This document shows positions 1-6,084 of a DNA stretch of 6,691 nucleotides, piece after piece. Position 1 is the first letter of the stretch. Every line of letters starts with the position of its first letter. The stretch comes from Ignavibacteria bacterium (GTDB lineage: Bacteria > Bacteroidota > Ignavibacteria > Tepidaquicellales > OLB5): positions 1 to 6,691 of the forward strand of contig JAUQWT010000113.1 of the NCBI GenBank assembly GCA_030835005.1, written 5' to 3'. Made by a program: the position numbers and the translations under genes. Under the pieces are notes generated by a model that was not told the origin of the DNA, made no database searches, and saw only the letters and a program-made list of their open reading frames with translations.

Positions 1-648
1 GAATGGCAGGAAAAAAATCTTTTCAACAAGTATTTCCAGATCATGGCAAATAACGGATATGTAGTTATTGTGCCAAATTTCCGCGGAAGTACAGGATACG
101 GGAAGACATTCCAGAGCAAAATATATAAAGACTGGGGCGGAGACGAATTTAAAGATGTACTTGCTGCTTATGATTATCTTCTGAATTCAGGTTACACCGA
201 AAGATCAAAGATCGGAGTCTTAGGAGGCAGCTTTGGTGGATTTATGACATTGACGTGCATAACGAAAGCACCTGAGTTGTGGAAATGCGCCGTTGATATA
301 TTCGGGCCCTCTAACCTCTTTACTTTCCTGAATTCAGTGCCCGAGCATTGGAAACCCGGAGCAATTGCTCTTGTTGGCGATCCTGAAAAGGATAAAAAGA
401 TGCTCAAAGAAAGATCGCCAATTAACTTCGTTGATAACATCAAGTGTCCATTATTTATCATACAGGGCAAAAACGACCCAAGAGTAAAGCAGGCGGAATC
501 AGACCAGATAGTTGAAAGCATGAGATCACAAAATAAGGAAGTTGAGTATTTAGTGCTTGAAGATGAAGGCCACGGTTTTTCAAAAGTATCAAACCAAATA
601 CTCGTTTGGAGTAAGATGATGAGTTTTCTTGATGCACACCTGAAGTAA
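1..648 (+). CDS. S9 prolyl-oligopeptidase family serine peptidase (C-terminal part, 5' truncated)
   Basis: This is the catalytic alpha/beta-hydrolase domain of an S9-family peptidase (prolyl oligopeptidase, dipeptidyl-peptidase IV or acylaminoacyl-peptidase type), which cleaves short peptides. The frame is open from base 1, so the gene starts outside the window; 215 residues are visible and the usual N-terminal beta-propeller is missing. Visible marks are the oxyanion-side segment VPNFRGSTGYG, the nucleophile elbow GGSFGG with the Ser codon at 229-231, the acid in GKNDPRV (Asp codon at 475-477) and the histidine in DEGHGF (His codon at 571-573). All three triad residues are present and correctly ordered, so the domain should be active. 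The ATG at 43 lies inside the conserved fold and is not the start. Proteins of this type are often exported, but the signal peptide region is outside the window. The stop lies 5 bp before folD, which suggests co-transcription. The exact S9 subfamily cannot be decided from this part. Confidence 0.92.
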   Translation, partial: EWQEKNLFNKYFQIMANNGYVVIVPNFRGSTGYGKTFQSKIYKDWGGDEFKDVLAAYDYLLNSGYTERSKIGVLGGSFGGFMTLTCITKAPELWKCAVDIFGPSNLFTFLNSVPEHWKPGAIALVGDPEKDKKMLKERSPINFVDNIKCPLFIIQGKNDPRVKQAESDQIVESMRSQNKEVEYLVLEDEGHGFSKVSNQILVWSKMMSFLDAHLK

Positions 649-653
649 ATGCA

Positions 654-1535
654 ATGGAACAATTAAGTAAGATCATAGACGGTAAAGAGATTTCTTCACA
701 AATAATTGAAGAAGTTAAAACTGAATTGAAGTCGTCCGGTGTTCAGCCGGGTCTAGCTTTAATTCTTGTTGGAAATAACCCTGCATCTGAAATATATGTG
801 AAAATGAAAGAGAAAAAGTGCGCCGAGCTTGGGTATTATTCCGTAACCGATAAACAGCCTGAGGTTATTTCAGAATCAGGTTTACTGAGTTTGATCCACA
901 AATACAATAATGATGGCAGAATTCACGGAATTCTTATTCAGCTTCCTTTACCGAAACATATTAACGAGATGAATATTCTTGAAGCCGTTGATTACAAAAA
1001 AGATGTTGACGGCTTTCATCCTGTTAATGCAGGAAGATTGATGATTGGCGAAAAATGCTTTCTACCCTGCACTCCGGCGGGAATACATGAGCTTCTTATT
1101 CGATACAATGTTAATATAGCAGGTAAAAACACAGTGGTTTTAGGAAGAAGTAACATTGTTGGCAAACCTATAGCCAATATTCTGATCCAAAAATCAAGAT
1201 TTGCCAACGCTACTGTAACAGTTTGCCACAGCTCTACTGAAAATATCATAGAATATACAAGGCGAGCAGATATAATTATTGCTGCAATCGGCAAAGCCGG
1301 ATTTGTAGCCGGTGACATGGTGAAAGACGGCGTTGTTATAATTGATGTAGGGATAAACAGGATTGAAGACAAGACTTCAAAGAAAGGTTACAAAGTTGTG
1401 GGCGATGTTAATTATGAAGAGTGCTTACCAAAGGCTTCGTTGATTACTCCAGTTCCCGGTGGAGTTGGACCCATGACAATTGCCATGCTTATGAGAAATA
1501 CGCTTGATTCAGCACTGAAGAAGGTTTACAATTGA
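654..1535 (+). CDS. folD: bifunctional methylenetetrahydrofolate dehydrogenase / methenyltetrahydrofolate cyclohydrolase FolD
   Basis: FolD interconverts 5,10-methylene-, 5,10-methenyl- and 10-formyl-tetrahydrofolate in the cytoplasm, using NADP(+), and so supplies one-carbon units for purine and formyl-Met-tRNA synthesis. The 293-residue length is normal for the family. Signature segments occur in order: the substrate-site ASEIYVKMK with Tyr48 and catalytic Lys52, GILIQLPLP (Gln96), DVDGFHPVNAGRL with Asp119, PCTPAGI, the dinucleotide-binding VVLGRSNIVGKP (about 161-172), and the C-terminal TPVPGGVGPMTIAML (about 265-279). No key residue is missing. The ATG at 654 gives the expected N-terminus and follows the peptidase stop by 5 bp. 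No Shine-Dalgarno motif precedes it, so translation may rely on coupling or an A-rich leader. A pathway link to its neighbours is not obvious; the arrangement looks like a housekeeping operon. Confidence 0.97.
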   Translation: MEQLSKIIDGKEISSQIIEEVKTELKSSGVQPGLALILVGNNPASEIYVKMKEKKCAELGYYSVTDKQPEVISESGLLSLIHKYNNDGRIHGILIQLPLPKHINEMNILEAVDYKKDVDGFHPVNAGRLMIGEKCFLPCTPAGIHELLIRYNVNIAGKNTVVLGRSNIVGKPIANILIQKSRFANATVTVCHSSTENIIEYTRRADIIIAAIGKAGFVAGDMVKDGVVIIDVGINRIEDKTSKKGYKVVGDVNYEECLPKASLITPVPGGVGPMTIAMLMRNTLDSALKKVYN

Positions 1536-1541
1536 CAGTAA

Positions 1542-2405
1542 ATGGTTAAGTCTTACATCGAGCTTGAAATTGCATTTAATGAATCAACTTATGACCTTAT
1601 TTATAATACACTTTACCTTAACGGATTAAATTCAATACTCGAAGAAAACGGAGCAGTAAAAGTTTATCTACCTGAGGGTGAGGCTTCTCTTGCTGAGAAG
1701 ATCAAAACTGAATTGCTTGAATCAGGGATGATGAATGAAAAGGATATAAGCATTGAAGAATATGCTAATCATGACTGGAACAAAGAGTGGGAAAAGACAA
1801 TTGAGCCTGTTTACATCGCAGATAAACTCGTGATCTGCCCATCATGGAAGCGAAACGTGATTGACACAACAAAAGGCATCATCCCAATTGAAATTGACCC
1901 TAAAATGTCATTTGGCACGGGACATAATGAGACAACACAGCTTATTTTAGATCAAATTTGTCGTTACATCACTCCTCTAACCGACAGATACATGCTTGAT
2001 TTCGGCTCAGGCACCGGCATACTTGCCATAGCTGCAGTGAAACTGGGAGTCGAAAGAGTTGTTGCCATTGAAATTGACGATGATTCAATTGAAAATGCAA
2101 AGGAATATTTTGAGATTAACGGAATCAACAAACAAGTTACCCTGTATCAAATGGATATAAATCAGATTATCGAAAGCGGCTTTGATGTCATTGCGGCAAA
2201 TATAACAAGCAATGTTATCATTCCGAATCTGCCAGTTATTTACAGCAAACTTAAGCCCGGCGGCAAGCTTTTTCTTACTGGAATACTCAAAGATGAAGCC
2301 GAAGATCTGATAAATCACCTGACAAGAAACAATTTCACAATGAGAGAGCTTAAACAGCAGGCAGAATGGTCTGCTTTTTATGCCATAAAACTTATTAATG
2401 TATGA
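1542..2405 (+). CDS. prmA: ribosomal protein L11 methyltransferase PrmA
   Basis: PrmA is a cytoplasmic SAM-dependent methyltransferase that trimethylates lysines and the N-terminal amine of ribosomal protein L11. The 287-residue product has an N-terminal substrate-recognition region (about 1-75), then the conserved DWNKEWEK (78-85), the linker block IEIDPKMSFGTGHNETT (116-132), SAM motif I LDFGSGTGILAIAAVKLG (152-169), the acidic ribose-binding turn VAIEIDDDSIENA (174-186), and DVIAANITSNVI (215-226), which matches the family's catalytic-loop motif with an Asn. The C-terminus (EWSAFYAIK) is also typical. The start at 1542 lies 6 bp after the folD stop; a weak purine run (GAAGAAGG) sits about 17 bases upstream, too far to be a normal ribosome binding site. 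The stop overlaps the next start by 4 bp (ATGA), so translational coupling with the Ppx/GppA gene is likely. Loss of PrmA is tolerated in E. coli; its role here is inferred from the family. Confidence 0.96.
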   Translation: MVKSYIELEIAFNESTYDLIYNTLYLNGLNSILEENGAVKVYLPEGEASLAEKIKTELLESGMMNEKDISIEEYANHDWNKEWEKTIEPVYIADKLVICPSWKRNVIDTTKGIIPIEIDPKMSFGTGHNETTQLILDQICRYITPLTDRYMLDFGSGTGILAIAAVKLGVERVVAIEIDDDSIENAKEYFEINGINKQVTLYQMDINQIIESGFDVIAANITSNVIIPNLPVIYSKLKPGGKLFLTGILKDEAEDLINHLTRNNFTMRELKQQAEWSAFYAIKLINV

Positions 2406-3343
2406 TCAAGACGACAATTGATATCGGTACGAACACAATGCTCATGCTTATTGCTGATTATGATAAAGAAACTTCATTGGTCAGAACACTGCTTGATATA
2501 CAACGAGTACCACGTCTTGGCAAAGGGGTTGATTCGAACCGCAACATTTTGCCTGAATCCATACAAAAAGCAATTGATATATTGAATGAATATAAAGGAA
2601 TCAGTAGTGAATATAAATCCAAAACTATAACTGCTACTGCGACAAGCTTCATAAGGGATGCGCACAATAGAGATGAATTCATTAAGTCCGTTAAAGATTC
2701 CACAGGTATTCAGATAGAAATACTCTCAGGCAGTGATGAAGCCAAGTGGACATATCTTGGCGGGATATATGATAAACTGGATAACTCAATCGGCAGGATC
2801 ACAACAATCGATATCGGCGGCGGCAGTACAGAGATCACCACTGATTTCACCTTGGCAAAAACTTTACGTGAACTTACTCATCAGGAAGTAACCGGAAAAA
2901 GCATGAATATAGGTTCAGTCAGAATAAATGAAAAATTCCTTAATGTTCATCCGCCTTCTTTCGAAAATATTGTGTCGGCAGAAGAGTTCATCAATGAACA
3001 TCTCGGGCAGATCGATTTTGATATTTCAGGGACAAAACTAATCGGCCTTGCCGGGACTGTTACAACGCTTGGAGCGATAATACTGGGATTGGATAAATTC
3101 GAGGCTGATAAAGTTGATAACTTAGTCATTACAATTAGCGAAATTAAAATCATTTTGAGAAGGCTTGCTTCAATGACTCTTGAGGAATTACACTTTATGG
3201 GTGATTACATGACCGGCAGAGCGGATATTGTAATTCCCGGAATACTAATATTGAAATGTTTTATGAAAAAATTCGGATTTGATGAAGTGAGGGTTTCTAC
3301 AAAAGGATTAAGATATGGCGTATTTCTGAAGGAAGTGCTGTAG
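2402..3343 (+). CDS. Ppx/GppA family phosphatase (short form)
   Basis: This is a member of the exopolyphosphatase / guanosine pentaphosphatase family of the ASKHA (actin/Hsp70-like ATPase) fold. Such enzymes trim terminal phosphate from polyphosphate and/or convert pppGpp to ppGpp, linking it to phosphate storage and the stringent response. Motifs in order: phosphate-1 loop DIGTNTMLMLIAD (7-19), TATATSFIRDAHNRDEF (77-93), SGSDEAKWTYLGG (109-121) with the likely catalytic Glu113, phosphate-2 loop TIDIGGGSTEI (135-145), nucleotide-side GLAGTVTTLGAI (215-226), GRADIVIPG (272-280) and the C-terminal STKGLRYGVFL. At 313 residues it has only the two ASKHA subdomains and lacks the C-terminal HD-like extension of the roughly 500-residue E. 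coli enzymes, resembling the compact Aquifex type. It overlaps prmA by ATGA and is the last gene of the string. Sequence alone does not decide between polyphosphate and pppGpp as substrate. Confidence 0.93.
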   Translation: MIKTTIDIGTNTMLMLIADYDKETSLVRTLLDIQRVPRLGKGVDSNRNILPESIQKAIDILNEYKGISSEYKSKTITATATSFIRDAHNRDEFIKSVKDSTGIQIEILSGSDEAKWTYLGGIYDKLDNSIGRITTIDIGGGSTEITTDFTLAKTLRELTHQEVTGKSMNIGSVRINEKFLNVHPPSFENIVSAEEFINEHLGQIDFDISGTKLIGLAGTVTTLGAIILGLDKFEADKVDNLVITISEIKIILRRLASMTLEELHFMGDYMTGRADIVIPGILILKCFMKKFGFDEVRVSTKGLRYGVFLKEVL

Positions 3344-3357
3344 AACATTGTAATGTG

Positions 3358-3393
3358 GTGTCAGGTATATACCTGACACTTCGAACTTTTTTT
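3358..3393 (+). terminator. perfect 22-bp palindrome plus T-run after the folD-prmA-ppx string
   Basis: Bases 3358-3379 form an uninterrupted palindrome with half-site GTGTCAGGTAT; each half is the exact reverse complement of the other. Seven bases later comes a run of seven T (3387-3393). As RNA, the hairpin could act as a Rho-independent terminator for the plus-strand string. The gap before the T-run is longer than usual and the palindrome has no built-in loop, so the stem would lose its central AT pairs. The T-run overlaps the marC stop codon, and the minus-strand side has no T-run, so termination would mainly serve the plus strand. The element could instead be a REP-like dispersed repeat or a dimeric protein-binding site. 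Confidence 0.45.
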
Positions 3394-4015
3394 ACTTCGT
3401 CGTTAAATCTATTATCCCTTTATAGACCAAATTCACAGCAATTGCTAAGATAAAAAATCCCATCATTCGGGTTAAGATATTTATTCCATTTGCTCCTAGT
3501 TTTTTCATTAGCGGAAGCGAAAGGATCAAAAACAAATATGTAACAATCCCTATTCCCATTATACCTATAACAAATCCAATGTAATCCTCAACATGCTTTG
3601 CTCCGCTGGAAAGTCCGATAACCGCCCCAATTGCGCCGGGCCCGCTGAGTATAGGCATCGCCATTGGCATGAAAGAAATATCTTTGTTTTCCGCAATGGG
3701 TGCTTTATCCTTCTCGCTATCTGCTTTCGAATTAACCATTTCCCAGCCGGTATTTGCTACTATTAAACCGCCGGCGATTTCAAGCACTCCAAGCGATATT
3801 CCAAATAACTCAAGCAGCAATTTTCCGATCAGCAGAAAAGTTATCAGTATAATAAAAACGTTGATGGAAATTTTCTTTGCCTGTAGTTTCCTGAATTCAG
3901 GTGTATCGTGCGCGGTCAATCCCGAAAATGAGGGCACTCCACCGATTGGATTAATCAAAGGGAATAATGCGCTGAACGCAATGCCCGCAAATGTGAATAT
4001 ATCTGTAATTGACAT
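3392..4015 (-). CDS. MarC family integral membrane protein
   Basis: This 207-residue protein belongs to the MarC (UPF0056) family of inner-membrane proteins. The family was named after a gene beside the E. coli mar locus, but its link to antibiotic resistance was not upheld and its transported substrate, if any, is unknown. About six membrane segments can be seen (near residues 5-27, 48-67, 72-91, 115-138, 143-168 and 181-203), with a charged loop around 96-113. Family marks are LFPLINPIGGVPSF (18-31), AGGLIVANTGWEM (81-93), PMAMPILSGPGAIG (117-130) and LTRMMGFFILAIAVNLVYKG (181-200). Length is normal and the ATG at 4015 precedes the first membrane segment directly. The leader is A/T-rich without a Shine-Dalgarno motif. 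The gene converges with the ppx gene, and lies 89 bp downstream of the solute-binding protein gene on the same strand, separated by a strong hairpin, so it is probably a separate transcription unit. Confidence 0.93.
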   Translation of the reverse strand: MSITDIFTFAGIAFSALFPLINPIGGVPSFSGLTAHDTPEFRKLQAKKISINVFIILITFLLIGKLLLELFGISLGVLEIAGGLIVANTGWEMVNSKADSEKDKAPIAENKDISFMPMAMPILSGPGAIGAVIGLSSGAKHVEDYIGFVIGIMGIGIVTYLFLILSLPLMKKLGANGINILTRMMGFFILAIAVNLVYKGIIDLTTK

Positions 4016-4050
4016 TTTGTTATTTTAGTAAACTTCTCTTATTTATTGTT

Positions 4051-4072
4051 CCCCTCCTTTTTTAAGGAGGGG
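4051..4072. repeat. intergenic hairpin CCCCTCCTT / AAGGAGGGG
   Basis: A perfect inverted repeat has 9-bp arms (4051-4059 and 4064-4072) around a TTTT spacer. It sits between the stop of the solute-binding protein gene (33 bp away) and the marC start (36 bp away). The stem is GC-rich and stable, but no T-run follows on either strand, so it is a poor Rho-independent terminator. The arms contain perfect AAGGAGG and CCTCCTT strings, yet they lie too far from the marC ATG to act as a ribosome binding site. It may be one copy of a dispersed intergenic repeat, a transcript-end stabiliser, or an attenuating hairpin in the marC leader. Confidence 0.6.
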
Positions 4073-4104
4073 AGCGAATTACACTTGTACTCAACCAAAA
4101 TCTG

Positions 4105-5802
4105 TTAATCTATCTCACAATACTTCAAATTTATTATCCCAAGACCGTCAACGTACATGCCAGAGACCTTCTTCTGCTTAAGGTATATGTACTGATTATA
4201 ATACACGATCATCCATGGCGAATCCTCGAATACTATTTTATCAATTTCGCGGTAAACTTTCATTCTGTCATCAAAATTAGTGAGCTTTAAGCCAAGGTCA
4301 TACAATGAATCAACACGCGCATTTTTGTAATGTGATGTATTCGGTCCAATAGGCGTTTCATTCTTGCTGTAGAACAAAGCGTAATAATTTTCAGGGTCAT
4401 AATAATCCGCGCCCCAGTTTGCGCGCCAGAAAGTTAACTTGCCTTCGTTTTGAGCTGAACGGTGTGTTGCGCCAAGCATTTCCTCTATCTGCAGGTCAAT
4501 GCCAAGCTCCCTGAATTGCGCCTGCAATGCCTCACATAGCTCGCGCTGAGATTCATCGTTATGGTAAACTATCTTTAAGGTTAATCCTTTGCCGTCGGGA
4601 TAGCCCGCTTCTTTCAATAACTGCTTCGCTTTTTCCTTATCGTAGCTGTATCCTTTCACATCTTCTGAAAAGCCGGGCATACCTTTGGGCAGCGGGCCGT
4701 TGACGCCCGGAAATCCTTTATTCTTCAAAACGAACTTTACGATCTTATCTTTATCAATTGCGTAGTTAAGCGCCTGTCGAAGCTTTTTATTTTCGGCAAG
4801 AACATTATTCTTTCCGCCTTCCATTTTTGTATTTAGCATCGTTGCAAGGTAAACCGTATTCAGGTAAGGCTGCTTCACGAGATCGAAATTATATTCAGGC
4901 TTTAAGGTGCCGTTATCTTCGGTAATCATTCCATAGACATCCACTGATGGTTTTTCAAAATCAAGCTTGCCGCTATTGAAATCGAGGAATTCTGTCTCCG
5001 GACTGCGGATGAACGAAACCGAAAATCCGTCAATCTTAGGAAGTGATGAACCATCTTTATCCTTTGCCCAGTAGTTCGTGTTCTTCTCACATAAAAGCTC
5101 TTTATCAACTTCCCACTTTACAAACCTGTACGGACCCGTACCAACAACCCGAAATCCAAAATCAGCTTTGTAAAACTCAACTGCTTCTTTGGGATATACA
5201 TATCCATACGGCATTGTAAGTATGCTCATAAACGGCGCAAAGGGCTGAGTGAGCTTTATCTGGAACACCGAATCATTAACGGCAACAAATCCGCTGATCT
5301 CTTTTACCTTATCCGGTGCATCGGAAAATGCTTCAGCGCCTGCTACCTTATCACGGTAAACCCATAAGCCTCTTGTCTTAGCGCGCGGATCACACACTCT
5401 TTCATAGCAGTATTTAAAATCTGCGGAGGTGACTTTCCTCCCCTTGCCTCCCGGAAAACATTTATCATCATGGAAGAAAACATCAGTCCGCAAACTGAAC
5501 GTATAAGTCAAGCCGTCGGGAGATATTTCATAGCTCTTGGCAATAAGCGGCTGGAGCTTTGCGTCCTTATCATACTCAACAAGTCCCTCGCACGTGTTAA
5601 TAAGCACATGCAGTGCGGGATAGTTATTTGCTGTTATTGGATCAAGGCTTTCGATGCCGTTAGGCTCGTTATACCTAAAGATCTTATCGGTAGAGTCTTT
5701 TTTAGTGCAGTTTAGAGAGCTTAAAGATATACCTAAAAAAACAGCGAGAAGAAGATTTCCCGCTGCTTTTAAATATCTTAATTCTTTTGTCTTTTTAATA
5801 AT
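4105..5802 (-). CDS. ABC transporter substrate-binding lipoprotein, family 5 (DppA/OppA-like), probable AUU start
   Basis: This is a family-5 extracellular solute-binding protein, the class that binds peptides, nickel or oligosaccharides for an ABC importer outside the cytoplasmic membrane. Family marks include SLDPITANN near the N-terminus, LTYTFSLRTDVFFHDD, VTSADFKYCYERV, GTGPYRFVKW, NKKLRQALNYAIDKDKIV, YDKEKAKQLLKEAGYPDGKG and WGADYYDPENYYALFYS. The frame continues 65 codons upstream of the first canonical in-frame start (GTG at 5607) to a stop at 5803-5805. Those codons encode a basic start (KKTKELRYLKAAG), a hydrophobic core (LLLAVFLGISLSSL), a Cys at residue 32 and then the mature N-terminus FRYNEPNGIESLDP. 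They therefore belong to the protein. No ATG, GTG or TTG exists in them, so ATT at 5800-5802 or 5797-5799 is the likely start, giving about 565 residues, normal for the family. The lipobox (SLNC) is atypical. No permease or ATPase genes are adjacent. The fold is sure; the exact start is not. Confidence 0.85.
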   Translation of the reverse strand: MIKKTKELRYLKAAGNLLLAVFLGISLSSLNCTKKDSTDKIFRYNEPNGIESLDPITANNYPALHVLINTCEGLVEYDKDAKLQPLIAKSYEISPDGLTYTFSLRTDVFFHDDKCFPGGKGRKVTSADFKYCYERVCDPRAKTRGLWVYRDKVAGAEAFSDAPDKVKEISGFVAVNDSVFQIKLTQPFAPFMSILTMPYGYVYPKEAVEFYKADFGFRVVGTGPYRFVKWEVDKELLCEKNTNYWAKDKDGSSLPKIDGFSVSFIRSPETEFLDFNSGKLDFEKPSVDVYGMITEDNGTLKPEYNFDLVKQPYLNTVYLATMLNTKMEGGKNNVLAENKKLRQALNYAIDKDKIVKFVLKNKGFPGVNGPLPKGMPGFSEDVKGYSYDKEKAKQLLKEAGYPDGKGLTLKIVYHNDESQRELCEALQAQFRELGIDLQIEEMLGATHRSAQNEGKLTFWRANWGADYYDPENYYALFYSKNETPIGPNTSHYKNARVDSLYDLGLKLTNFDDRMKVYREIDKIVFEDSPWMIVYYNQYIYLKQKKVSGMYVDGLGIINLKYCEID

Positions 5803-5820
5803 TTATTGAATTATTTAAAG
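5791..5820. repeat. AT-only inverted repeat over the presumed AUU start
   Basis: Arms AATAATT (5797-5803) and AATTATT (5809-5815) flank a 5-base loop and are extended outward by CTTT (5791-5794) and AAAG (5817-5820) with a small bulge. On the minus strand this places both candidate ATT start codons and the preceding stop inside the second arm. The stem is nearly all A/T and therefore weak. In such AT-rich DNA it could arise by chance. Confidence 0.35.
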
Positions 5821-5847
5821 AAATTGATGGATTTAGGCTAATTTTAG

Positions 5848-5920
5848 TGCATCCTTGGGGGCTCGAACCCCAGGCCTAATGATTAAGAGTCATTTGCTCT
5901 ACCAACTGAGCTAAGGATGC
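5848..5920 (-). tRNA. tRNA-Lys (anticodon CUU)
   Basis: The 73-base minus-strand sequence folds into a full cloverleaf. The acceptor stem is GCATCCT paired with AGGATGC, with discriminator A at 5848. The D arm is GCTC-AGTTGGTA-GAGC. The anticodon stem AATGA/TCATT encloses the loop CTCTTAA, giving anticodon CTT (plus-strand bases 5885-5887), which reads AAG lysine codons. The variable loop is AGGCC, and the T arm TGGGG/CCCCA holds loop TTCGAGC. All stems pair without mismatch. The 3' CCA is not encoded and must be added after transcription. The gene lies 45 bp upstream of the solute-binding protein frame on the same strand, with no clear terminator between them. Confidence 0.97.
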
Positions 5921-5961
5921 CCACAAATATGCAATTTTCATCGTTTTCATTCAATCCCTTT

Positions 5962-5988
5962 TTTGATATTGTAAACAGTAATATCAAA
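5962..5988. repeat. inverted repeat TTTGATATT / AATATCAAA overlapping the tRNA promoter
   Basis: Arms at 5962-5970 and 5980-5988 are exact reverse complements, separated by 9 bases. The repeat covers the -10 box and most of the spacer of the candidate tRNA promoter, so it is placed where a repressor or other dimeric regulator could bind. No T-run follows in a position that would make it a terminator for a known gene. A chance origin is possible in this AT-rich gap. Confidence 0.35.
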
Positions 5989-5997
5989 GATTAACAA
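5968..5997 (-). promoter_or_regulatory. candidate sigma70-type promoter for tRNA-Lys
   Basis: On the minus strand, TTGTTA (plus bases 5992-5997) and TACAAT (5968-5973) are separated by 18 bp, matching the -35 and -10 consensus at 4/6 and 5/6 positions. Transcription would start near 5961 and give a leader of about 40 bases before the tRNA 5' end, as expected for a processed tRNA. This is a consensus match only; Bacteroidota often use a different promoter sequence (TAnnTTTG), so the call is uncertain. Confidence 0.35.
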
Positions 5998-6055
5998 AAT
6001 GAATAGGCTCGAATCTTAAAATCATTTACTTACAAAAAAAGTATCATCACATGAT

Positions 6056-6084
6056 TTGCATAAGAGACTTCGGTGTGTTAAATT
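6056..6084 (+). promoter_or_regulatory. weak candidate promoter for the radical SAM gene
   Basis: TTGCAT (6056-6061) and TAAATT (6079-6084) are 17 bp apart, matching sigma70 consensus at only 3/6 and 4/6. A start near 6091 would leave a leader of about 10 bases before the ATG at 6101. Just upstream is a small dyad, ATCAT-CAC-ATGAT (6043-6055). The rest of the 180-bp gap 5921-6100 holds nothing further that I can support. Confidence 0.2.

Noticed and set aside
43..45. ATG as the start of the first gene
   Set aside because: The frame is open to base 1, and this Met falls within the conserved hydrolase fold just before the oxyanion-side segment; the gene is simply cut by the window edge.
192..662. 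Long antisense open frame opposite the peptidase
   Set aside because: It is fully antisense to a strongly conserved gene and shows no family motifs; it is a shadow of the coding strand.
181..3900. Three copies of the palindrome CTGAATTCAG (181-190, 328-337, 3891-3900)
   Set aside because: All lie inside coding sequence (two in the peptidase, one in marC), encoded by ordinary residues, and the spacing is irregular; chance is sufficient.
3669..4028. Plus-strand open frame opposite marC
   Set aside because: Low-complexity Ser/Pro/Asn-rich translation with no recognisable motif, antisense to a conserved membrane protein.
5605..5607. GTG as the true start of the solute-binding protein
   Set aside because: It lies after the conserved SLDPITANN segment and leaves the protein without any export signal, while the upstream in-frame codons encode a clear signal-peptide-like sequence.
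5924..5931. Bacteroidota-type -7 box (CATATTTG on the minus strand) for tRNA-Lys
   Set aside because: It ends only 3 bp before the mature tRNA 5' end, so transcription would start inside the tRNA.
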